The position numbers and the translations under genes are program-made. A DNA stretch of 64,000 bases, taken from the NCBI GenBank assembly GCA_934045075.1, contig OW203722.1:1519001-1583000 (forward strand), in the 5' to 3' direction. The notes under the pieces are model-generated. The model ran no database searches. It was not told the origin of the DNA and saw nothing but the letters and a program-made list of their open reading frames with translations. This stretch comes from Yponomeuta sedellus. Its lineage: Eukaryota; Arthropoda; Insecta; Lepidoptera; Yponomeutidae. Shown here one piece after another: positions 32,101 through 44,100 of this stretch (positions are counted from its first letter, which is position 1; each line of letters begins with the position of its first letter).

Positions 32101-35100
32101 GGAAGATCATTTCCAATTATTTTTATTTACCTCAGTTCTTACATGCCACTCAGAGAGAAGAGAAGAAATTCTCTTCTTTCCTCTTTCAATATACTGGTTG
32201 AGTCAAAATAACCACTTGAGAGAATCACGATCACATTGCTTAATTAACTAATTACTAATTACCACAGAGCAAAAAAAAATTACATGGTGTAAATGATTAT
32301 TAGTTAGGGAGTATTCCCTAATATTTTTTCGACATTTTTCCAAGCGCTTCCGTGCTCCGCAAGGCACGTTTAGTCGTTGGTGCCGGCTGTCATGTAATGA
32401 TAGTCGTTAAGCCAGGTCAGAGGCCTTACGGGCGGCTGAATAACTTCTGCCAGTAACACCCGCCACTGTCTTACAATCCTCCACTAACCCGGACTGGTCC
32501 CCCGTAGCGGAGTATGGCCTAACCATCCCGTGACGTAGGAAGAAACCTGTACCCCAGCAGTGGTGGCATACAAGGATTGATTTCGACTCCCTAATATTAT
32601 AACACTGAAAGTCTTAGCTTATTGTAATGGGATCAAAACTCAGTTGTTAAAAAATAAGTTTTTAATCAAAATAAAATAAACTTATAAAAATATAAGTTTG
32701 GCAAACTAAACTCATTGCCTATACTTAGCAATTGCGTCTTACAGATTAACAAATATGTTACAGTATTCCATTTTCCATTGCGCTGTTGGATTTGATTTAT
32801 TGATTGATTGTTCATTACAATCGCACTGTAAAAGCTGTTAGTGTTGTGATATACCTTTATATGTTCATAGAGATTGTTTTGGTTACAATACTCCACATTA
32901 AAAATAGAACGTTAATAGTAGCTTTAATTTGAATACATTCATTTAAATCACAGTTCTACGATCGACCAGTAGAGATGACAATAAAATAATGGGTAAAACC
33001 TTAACATACTCACAAGTAGCAGGCAGAATTTCGATTCAAAAGTAAAAAAGAATATACCAATTTTTCAGCCACAGAAAGACAAAGACAACCAAGCAATTAT
33101 TATCAATATCAGAATATTGAGGGCCACTAAGACCGTAACACAAGTTTACCAAGTCCGCCGAGAAAAAATTCTTTACTTTTTTTTAGTTCACAGGCTATCC
33201 CATTGGATAGACTGTGGACTAAAAAAACCCTTGCCAATTTCAGAAACAGATTTTAACTCGACAGTTTTTGTACTTCTTTAGGGTTATTTTTAAAGCACAG
33301 TTAGTGAAACACCTAAATAAGATTTGTCATTTACAACCACTTTTGTTCTACGACTTCTCAGTTTGGTTAGTTCTAATTGCATTAAAAAAAACAACATGGA
33401 TAATGCAGTTCTACAAAACCATGATCGTGGTAGCTAAACAGAATGCATTTTCCCCTAGGACAATGCTTTTCCGGAGGCTACGATATTGGTAGATGATATT
33501 AGGTAAGCGTATGAAGTGTGAATGTCATGTCATAAGATTATGTGAATCGTGAAATTTCGAATTTCCACTGGCAGAGGCCTATGTCCAGCAGTGAACTGAC
33601 ACCGACTGATTATGACAATGTGAAATTCCGAAAAACCGATTAAGTTAATCAAAGTACGAAAGTTGATTTTTATTGAAAAAAATCAAATTGAAAAAATATC
33701 GTGTTAAAGAACTTTGTATAGTCTAGTCTAGTGAATCTTATTGATAAAAAGATTCACTAGAACACTGTTAAAAGACAGAGTTGAAGCCGACTCTGTTATA
33801 AACTACTCTTGCAATCCGGCTTAAACTCCGTCTTAAGAGTGTTTTAATGAAGTAGACGTTTTATAAATGAATTCAAAGGGAGGGTGTATCGCGCGGCTTC
33901 AGACGTGGCGTGAACGCAGCTTCTCTTGCCCCGTTTGAAGCACATTCTCTTCTATGTCTGTACGCAACTAGTCAACGACTAGTCTTAGGCTTTTTCAAAC
34001 GCAAGAAGATATTCTTGAACCGCAGGCCAAAGGGGTTCCTCCCGTAGCTCACATGTAGCTCGTGCTTCAATATCTCGAACATCTTCGTGTTCCGAGCTAT
34101 CTGTTTCTGCCGCTCCTTGGACATGGACCTGTTTCTCGGTTTCACGCCCCACTCGATCGTGAAGATCGGCGAGAGGACGTGGAACGAGTAGCCGATTAGG
34201 TGCATGTGGTAAATCTGGAAGAGATGGCGTTGTTTTGATGCAGTTGGGCTGATGTTCCTCATGAACTAACATGAGCAGCTTAAATATAGGTCTTCTTTTA
34301 GAGAGCACAGAACTCGTCGCCAACGCTGATTGGCCATTTCAAACTCTAAGGTATGTGCACACCTCAGGGGCCTTAAAACTCGTAATTTATTATAACAATT
34401 CGAAGTACATTGCAAAGTCAGTTAACCCACAGATTAACAAAGAAGAAGCACTACACGCAATGTAGCTCTGCTACAGCAAATTCACAAGGCCACGTAACTT
34501 AGTAAACAAAGTGTAAACAAAATGACTGCGTGCCGGAAATGAACCCATGATATCTCGAAAACTTCGGATAAGATAAGATTCTCTATTGTATACCAGAAAA
34601 ATAGTTACAGAAACGGCAGATACAAAAGATCAAATACAATTGGCGGCCTTATTGCTTATTGTATAGTTAGTATTCTTGGAAATTTTCACTGGTGGGCAGT
34701 CATTTTGAGATTAAACACCTGACGTGGGATTGTAGAATTCTTACTAAATACGGATTCCCCAACCCAATTAGCTGAAACGACAACTTCAGTTAAACTAAGT
34801 AATTGGTTAGCTGCAACTTTTAGTAGCGATAAATTTACTTCAATTGTCTTACGAATTTTCAACATCTATCGGCAATAAATTGCTTTAGCTACATTATTTT
34901 TGCAATAGCCACTTTATTATTGTTGCAAAAGATGGCACCAAAAGAATACCAAGAGGAATTTGTGAAAATGAATAAAAGAAGTCATTTCCGAAACATGATT
35001 ACCCAATTTTTCTTTCAGCCGGCCCACGAAAAAGCATAACTGTGTAAATCATAGCAAAACCTAGTTGAAAAATATTTACATCACAGCGCAGTTTATTTTT

Positions 35101-38100
35101 ACGTTCTTTACTCGTTTTACAAACATATGCCTTAAGATAATATATTTAAAGTCTCTATTAGCGTGACAGTGAGATAATTAATGTAGGTTGACTCAAACTC
35201 CGGTGGCTTGTGTGATCCAGTCTCTGACAGCGGCGAGGTTCGTGAACACTGTCGGTGACAGTGGCAAAGCGCACCCTCTTGCGAAGGATACTACTCCAAA
35301 AACTATTCCTCTGAACACTGCTGGTCCTCCAGAATCACCCTGGAAGAACAAAAGAAGACTGTGAATTCGTATGCCATAAATTAGATGTTATCCGTTGACG
35401 ATTGTCGACAGTAGATGGTTTGTGTTAGGTTGACAAGTTTAAAGTTGTCCCGGCTATAACAAATGTTATCCTATTAATATAAATACACCTATTATAAATG
35501 TTTGTGATAATGTTTAGATGTTTGTTACTCAATCACGCAATAACGGCTGTAAGGAGTCACATGAAACTTGGCATACATATAGACAACGATCTAAATTGAG
35601 ACAAAAGGTTCATTGATATCACGGTAACGCGATTCCCTGGGATAATTTTTATTGCGGACTAATATTGCAAAATATATGATAGTTTGTGAAAATATGTGTT
35701 ACTCAATCACGCAATAACGGCTGAACGGAGTCACATGAAACTTGGCATAAAGATAGACAACGATTTAAATTGAGACAAAGGTTAGGTACTTGATATCCCG
35801 GTAATGCGTTCGGTCCGCGTAACCTATTTTCAAGGCAAACTCTAAGATACTTATGGTAACAACAATATCATCCTATAAACGGATTCTGTGCCGGTACGAA
35901 ATTCGCCTACTTACTCGTAGATAGCTAGTAAAATCTAGTAAAATCTTAAGACTAGTGATATGATTCCCGACATGGAACACGCGATATTGTCAGTAGCAAT
36001 TGTATGAGGTTAACCGAGAAGAGTAAGAAGTGGCGTGGTAGAGGAGACCTGCGCCCAGAAGTGGACAAATGTGGGCTAGCTAATGCTTTGAGTTGGATGA
36101 GATCCAAGTGTTGATGCACCACCATCACATTTCGAAGCGGGACTTATATTCGCACCTCCTGCGTGCCGTGCCAGCGCTCTTGTCATACACAACACAACAT
36201 AAAGCAGGCTTAATGATCGGACTAAACAGTTGCATGTCTATGTCTCTCGTAGTGTGCTAAATTATTTCGATAGCGCGTCGAGATGCCAACGGCAACGCTG
36301 CGATTCAACAAACGCTCTATTTATATCGGCCAGCTGATTCCCCGAGTAAAAATAGCTAACGATGTTTGTTGCTAATGAAAATCGTGTGTGGAAACCTGAA
36401 CCGCGTCACGTAGAACTGGATCATCTGAATCGAATGAATAAGGTTAGCAGGAGGATCGAGTACTCTATTGCGCGATACGTGAGAAAAATCATGACATCAT
36501 AGTGTGTACTTTTAGAGCAAGAGGTTGATACACTAGATATTAGTCTCCACTATATTTACATATTCCATAGTATTTGCGTACTTCCTTCTCGTTTGTATGG
36601 TAAATTATGTGTCTCTCTAATTGTTTGTATTGTATTTTTAGTTTAGTTTATGCCCTTATTTTATTACGTATAGCACTAAATTAATACGTAGGTTTATTCC
36701 GTTTTACCTTACATATGTATATTTTAAGCTGCATGTATACTTTTTTCTCTTGTTTTTTTTTTGTTAACCTGTTATCGCAGAATCTATTTATACGATTCTT
36801 GTTACCGTGGCAAAATAAATAAATGTCATAAAGTTTAACTTCAAAAAAGTTACGGTAACTATTAAATTTATCCCACGGGAACGCATTACCGGTAGGTAAA
36901 TCAAGTATCCTATGCCTCAATTTAAATCTTTGTTTATCTATATGCCAAGTTTCATGTAATTCCGTTCAGCCGTCATAGCGTGATTGAATAACAAACATCC
37001 GAATACCTTCACAAACTTTCACATTTGGACGTTATCTCAATACTTTTGATATAGTCGTATCGATGGAGAGTCAGTAGAATTATTAGAATTGTAAGATATA
37101 CCTGACAAGAAGAAACTCCACCAATCAAGAAGTGGCCTCCACAAAACATGTTGCTGGTCAAAGAGTCTCCGTAGGACAGTCGGCAGAGCCAGTGCGGCAC
37201 CACGGGCACCTGAGCCTCCATCATGATGCGGGGAATTCTGCGCCCGCGCGGCTGGAATAATACGCGATTATTAAGGCTGCTGTTAGGTGTCTGATGCTAT
37301 CTCGTTCGCCCAATTTTCTTTTCCCATTAAAAAAAAATTGTGATCGATAAAAATTACATAACTTCTGAACTACGGGGTCTGTGGGTTCTATATATAATCT
37401 TATTATATTTGATTAATAGAACCCGTTTTAAATGTATCTTTTCGACCAAAATAGGGATGACCAGCGAAGGGCAAGATAAAAAGTACCCAAAGGCGGTGTC
37501 GTCGAAGCGAAAGATGTTTGTCAGGCAGGAAGTTTGTCGTGGCAAGTGGCATGCCCTGTTGTGCATATCTGGCATAACTACTGCTAAAATAAGCAGTCTA
37601 TAAGCAAGACGCAGACCTTCTTTCAGAGAGAATGTATGGGCCTAATCACTATTTATGCTTGCCGTGGATAAGTACTGTTGGATTTCCAGCTCTAAGGTAT
37701 GTAGGGTGTATAAACAGAGGCTCGGTTTTCCTCACAATATTTCCTTCACAAGTTCCTACTGATCTGCGAAAAACTGCAGGCAGATGCTGGATGCGGCAAG
37801 CTGAAGACAGGGCGCTATGGCGCTCATTAGGGGAGGGCCATGTCCAGCAGTGGACTAGTATAGCCTGACGACGAAGTTCCCACTACACCTTTACAAATAT
37901 GCATAACCTAGAAAATTTGACCGCTCGACCACTTGAATGATTTTTTTTTCCAGATGCCATTTAGCTTTGTCCCCTCCTAGTTGCAGAGGGCATACTATTT
38001 ATAGCAGGGGCATAATATTCCCGGATACACCTTCAAGACTGCCCCTTTCTGGTCTCCAATTCTGTGAGGCCACCGGTCTACCATTGCACTTCCACTGTTT

Positions 38101-41100
38101 AGTAACAGCTAAGAACTGACTAACATACGTTTATACATCGATAATCGAACATAAAACAAAAACACGGATTTGCAAACTGAAGTAGCAGTGGGCGGGTCAT
38201 ATCTGCCGCAGGACCTCATAATCGGTAGGGTAGACTGGTTCTAGAGTGGAGACCGCGTACAAACTTATGACGCCCTGTGACCAGGTGAAGCGATGACGTT
38301 CGCAAAGCGGTGGGCAGGAAGGAAAGAGCTGAAGATCGGGCTCAGTAGCGTATCTTGGGAGGGGCCTATGTCCAACTGCGTGGTGGCACTGGCTGATTAT
38401 AATTATGATGACAATATAACACTCACCGCGGTCAACCCCCAGCCTGTGACCGTTAGCCTGACCAGCGGCACGGCCTGGCCAGGCCTGGGAAGCCTTACGG
38501 ACCTCACAGCCCTGGAGAAGGCCAGAGGCCGCGCCAGCTGCAGCGCGGCTATGTCGTTATCGAACATTGGCCGCCCATAGAGAGGGTGGACGGTGATGTT
38601 GGCCACTTGGACGATGCGGCCGCCGGAGTCGCGGCGGGTGCTGCCGACCCGCAGGCGTACGTTGAGCGCGGCTACGCTGTGGTAAAAGGGTTAAGATAGT
38701 TTGAAAGATGACATTTAATAATGTAATAACACGATCGATCGATATCGACATCAACCCCTGTATGTCCCCACTGCTGGGGCACGGGTCTCTTCCTGCATCG
38801 CAGGAAGGTTAGGCCTTACTCCACCACGGGGGCCAAGGCCGGGTCGGTGGAGGTTTGCAAGGCAGTGGCGGGCCTTACTGTCAGAAGTTATCAAGCCACC
38901 TATAAGGCCTCTGACATGGCTTAACGATGCCCGCACCATGTAATAACTAATAACACACACTTTGTAAAAAAAATAACTATTTACCTATTACGGTTCCAAA
39001 AATAAAGATAAAGGACTGACATAGAAATATACAGATGACAGTAGTAAAGTTATAGGATTCCGTAACGCACCCCTCGGTATGGACCCCTAAACACAAAGAA
39101 AATAAACTCATACGGCAAGGTTGAAGGTTGGTTTCTTTGACGTTGCGCAAAAATATTTTTGCAGTTCGCACAGTGAAAATGAAAACGTGTATGTACAAAT
39201 TGTTATTGGCGGCGGTTTTTGTTTGATATTTTAACTATATAAGACACTATCACATTCTTTTTAATGCCCTTGCTAAGGACAATTTTAAAAACCTATTTAA
39301 AGGCTAAAGATTCCACCCATGCCGGAACTCGAACCCGCGATCTCTAGCTAACCAAGATGCAAGAATTTGCAAGTGATGCAAATTACTTCAGCGAGATGTT
39401 GCTGCCTGTATGTAAGTAATACAGAGAGTATTGTAAAGAGGTTCGAAATTTCACTGATGCCGGTGAGTCGCCCATTAGCTCAGTTGGGAGAGCGCTGGCA
39501 CGGTTAGCCAGAGGTCGCGGATTCGAGTCTCGGCTTGAGTGGAATTTTTAGCCTCTAAATAAGTTTATGTAAGACATTTCATGTACAACAAGAAAGCTCA
39601 ATAAATAGCTTATCTTATCTACAATCAACACCTGGTTCACGGTTAGCGAGTGGTATTGCTAATTTAACTTCACAAATGTCCATAACTAAGAAAACAGAGT
39701 CCTACAACAATTCAAATCAACTCACCCTCTTACACAATGTGCAGCAGTCAATATGTAGCTTGGACTGATGATAAAACCACCGCAGAATGAGTTTCCATTG
39801 AGCACCATAGACACCTGATACGGGTGCCTTATCACGGAACTGGCTCGCCCACCGATGATCTGTCCGCTCAGCTCTGGGCAAGCAGACTCGATGCCCAACT
39901 CCTGGATTTGATCCGACGTGAGCTCTGTCTGGCCATCACGCGTGGGTTCTGAATTTTGGGCTGGGTTCTGAACTTGATCGATTATGTTAGTGTCGACTCC
40001 TGCTTGTTGGAGATCTACAAAAGTTTCGGTGTTGGATTAATAAGGTATTTAATTTTTTCCACTTTTGTCATACAAATAGATAACTGCATGAAGCAGGAAT
40101 TTTATCTTGTGTGAGCGTCGCGAATCATTCAAATTTACTTTGAATGATTATTCATGATTACTTGCTTAATGTTAATTTTGTTCTCAATGTGAACTACGAG
40201 TAAGATTAATAAGTGTTAATCAGATCCATGTAACTTAATTCAGTTGGTGATAGATAATTTTTATTTTTCTACTTTTACTTTATTTGTAATACGTACTTCT
40301 GCCGACACTCACATAGTACATTTTCTCAATGTATTCTTTGATGATTTAACGGTTTAAGACAGACATAGTTTATTGCCAAAATAAACGCAATTCTTCATTC
40401 TTACCACGCACCATTACACCGCCGGAATATTGAGAGCTTAAGCAAATTTATAAGCGTGGTTAGAATCTCGTGTCTTTTATAATACTAATTCAGTAAGACT
40501 ATATTTACTTGTAACCCGACTGCGCCAGAAGGTTATGTATTTCGCAAGAACGGTGGTTAAAACGTGGTTAAAACATCCTTGGTTTTTCGAGTGTATGTAT
40601 GGATATTTCTCAGCTTCACTTTGTAGCCTAAACAGATTGATGGATTTTAGGATTTTAGCGAGAGTAACACTGGGTATATAAAAATATTAAATATATTTTG
40701 AAATTTACTTATTTTATCACTTTCTTCTGCAGTCGGGTATTTTTGTTTGTATTAGCTAACTTGTTTATTTACTAGAAAAATGTCACAAGCGGGATAGAAT
40801 TAAAATATAATAATAATAATATTGCATCTACTTAATGAGATGATTTATACGGCGTCCAGTAGTATCTTCACTCACACTAGATGGGTGAAGGGACCACTCC
40901 GACGCTGTAGTGCCTGGGTCATGGTTTTTTTATAGATGGTGTAGGCTTGCCCAGCACCTATACCATCCTGACAGCCTAGTCGGCCTAGCCACAGGAAAGA
41001 CTAGTCAATACGTGCGGAGCCAACCAAGCTGCGGGTTTCCTCACGATGTTTTCCTTCACCGTTAGCGTGTGGTATTGCGACTACAAATTCGCAAATGTAC

Positions 41101-44100
41101 GTAACTTTGAAATTAAACAAAGTCATTGGTACATGCCCGCACTCGGGATCGAACCTGGGGCTCTCGCTTGCCAGTCTATGTTTCTACCCACTGAGCTACC
41201 ACCGCTCAAAATATAACATGTAACTTTACTATTTAAAAACCTATTTAGAGGTTAAAAATTTCACCCATGCCGGGATTCGAACCCGCAACCTCTGGCTATC
41301 CGTGCCAGAGGTTGCGGGTTCGAATCCCGGCATGGGTGAAATTTTTAACCTCTAAATAGGTTTTTAAATTTGTTCCTTAGCACGGGTTAGTGAATTAAAA
41401 ATAAAAATAGTGTAACTTTACTATTGATCGATAGATCAATAGTAAAATATAACATGTAACTTTACTATTGATCGATAGATCAATAGTAAAGTTACATGTT
41501 ATATTTGCTGTTAAAAAACGGAATAAATCACTTACCTGCCAAAGGAATTATCATCAATAGAAGCAGCTTAACTTTGCTGTCCATTTTCACAAATACACAC
41601 TCTAACACTGTATTATTTGAACGTGTCCAAGGAGCTTACTAAAGTGATTTTGTTCAAATTCAATAACATTTAATTGCACAATAAACGATTTTCTTTGGTA
41701 GCACTGAAAGCGAGCAGACCAGTCTAGGCTCTATTTCGTCAGGTAACTGACAAGTGGTCAATGTTTTCCTAATTTAGAGGAATATTGCCCAACTCGGAGT
41801 GACCGAGATCGATAATTTCTTACGGTGGACCCACGGTCATGACCTCTACTTGAACTAGTAAATGTTGGCGCGTATTATGCAGTAGTTAGACAACGTGATT
41901 AGTATTACTTAATTATTATAGATCAATGGTGTTACAGTTGCGTTTAACTAAAAAAACTCGATTGGGACCTTTTTTAGGGTTTCGTACAGCAAAAGGAAAA
42001 TTGGAACCCATCCTATGTGGGACCGTTTACCCGTTCATAACCGATTATAACGGTTCATTTTGTTCTCCGTCCGTCCGGCGTCGGTCGAGAACCTTTCGAC
42101 CAATTTGCGAATTGAGAATTTCTTAACTACAGTGCTGTCTCTTCGATTTTCCCAGGAAAGAGCGTGACAAATTGTTACTTAAGTATTTACTTAGTGAAAC
42201 TAGTTTTTACTTTGTAGACTTCTTAGTTTCGAATTTCGTTCTGGCACGCTCTTTTCTGGCCAATCCTAAAAGTCAGCACCATAGTTAACAATTTACTTAG
42301 CGAAATTCTCAATTCAGAAACTGGCCCTATTGTTGTCTCGTAAAAGAGTGAAGGTATCAAGCTGACATTAAAAGCGCCAACTTGATACCTCCATATGTAC
42401 AGTCCCTTTGAAGTTGAAAAATCAAACTCTACGTTAACGCTAAAAAAGTTACTTCCGTTTATGCCGCGAACACGTATTTAAAAATTCCACCCATGCCAGG
42501 ATTCGAACACGCGACCTCTGGCTATCCGTGCCAGCGTTCTTTCCAACTGAGCTAATGGGCGACTCACCGGCATCAGTGAAAACTACTATTAGCCTAAAAC
42601 TATGAAATCTAGCGAACAATAATAAAAAAACTGGAAACAATCTCAAAACTATACATTTGTAATAAAATAATAAAATAGTTAGCCTTTAAAGTTCGGGAAA
42701 AGCTCAGAAAAAACTGCGAGACTCGATTCCTAAACTATTGATAGTATGTAAGTACCTACATACAAATTTGTACGGAACCCTCGGTGCGCGAGTCCGACTC
42801 GCACTTGACCACTTATTTCAAACTACCGACAGGACCATGGACACGCGTAGGTCAAAAAATCGAAAACTTATAGGGTTGACATATTTTCAAATGGACGCGG
42901 AACTGGCACAAGCAGTATGAGACGCCCGCAGCTCGTGGTACCATTCATCCATCTGGGATAGATTACAGATAGCGGCTGGTTGAGGATGGCCGAGGAAAGA
43001 AATAAGTGGCATGCTACAAGGGAGGCCGTGACCTGCAGTGCAAGATGCAATTTAGTGCACCGATGTGCTTTTTCTTTCTTTTCATAAGCGCTTAATTTAC
43101 GTCATTAGGCGCTTTTTTAATTTACGTCAAGCAGCGAATGACGTAACACGATGAGTCATCGACCTTCACCTATTAACCAGCAGACCGTGGCACTCGCTTC
43201 TCACCAACACAGCTGAGATCGAAGAAATAGCTGAACTAATTCGAAATTTGTGCGTCATACTGTTAATTGAGCAGGTCTTGTCTCATCATCATCATCAGCC
43301 ATTTGACGCCCACTGCAGGACATTGGCCTCCCTCATGGTTTTCCAAGCTTCATAGTATTGTGCCGTCCTCATCCAGCGACTCCCCGCCACCTCAACCAGG
43401 CCCTAGAGTCTAATACTTACATAGTTTTTCAATAGAATGATACAAGCACGACAATGGTTGTTATTTGCCTCAATTTGGTAGTCTACAAAGCAATAAAACC
43501 ACCTTTTTTGAACTAAAACTTTCGTAAGCACAACACATTGTAGACTTTTAGTCCGGACTTACTTACGGGTGTTGTAAACAGGCGAGCAACCGACGACGCG
43601 AGCTCCGTCTCTCACCATGCTTAAGCTCTACGAATCGGAGCGAAACCTGGCCGGACTTTTCCGATATAACAACACCCGTAAGTAAATCCGGACTAAAAGT
43701 CTACAATAAGACCGCCAATTGTATAACATTACTTAGATTTAAGAATCATGGTTGTAATGTTTTTCTGGTTGTGCAATAAAGTGTTCTCTATCTATCTAAT
43801 AGCAGTACAATTTCATTCCAGGGGTAGGTATAACCCGCGCAAGTTAAATCGGCATCTCTCGCGAAGATGATCGGATCGCACGAGGCGCCGAGTTACTACT
43901 CGGCGCCTCGTGCGATGGTATAACCCGTGCTACTGCACGGGTTATACCATTGCAATGTGATTGGTTACTAGACTACCGATACTGTGAATGAAACTACCAT
44001 TACCGGACTAATATAACAACTACTGAACAAATACGTATTTTAGAGACGGCCCCCCGGTCGTTAGACTATCTGGTGCTGGGCCTGCCGACGCTGCGTCGTC

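Noticed and set aside
35480..35820. CRISPR-like repeat array
   Set aside because: Only two units with diverged spacing, in a eukaryotic intron, matching LINE 3' UTR units elsewhere.
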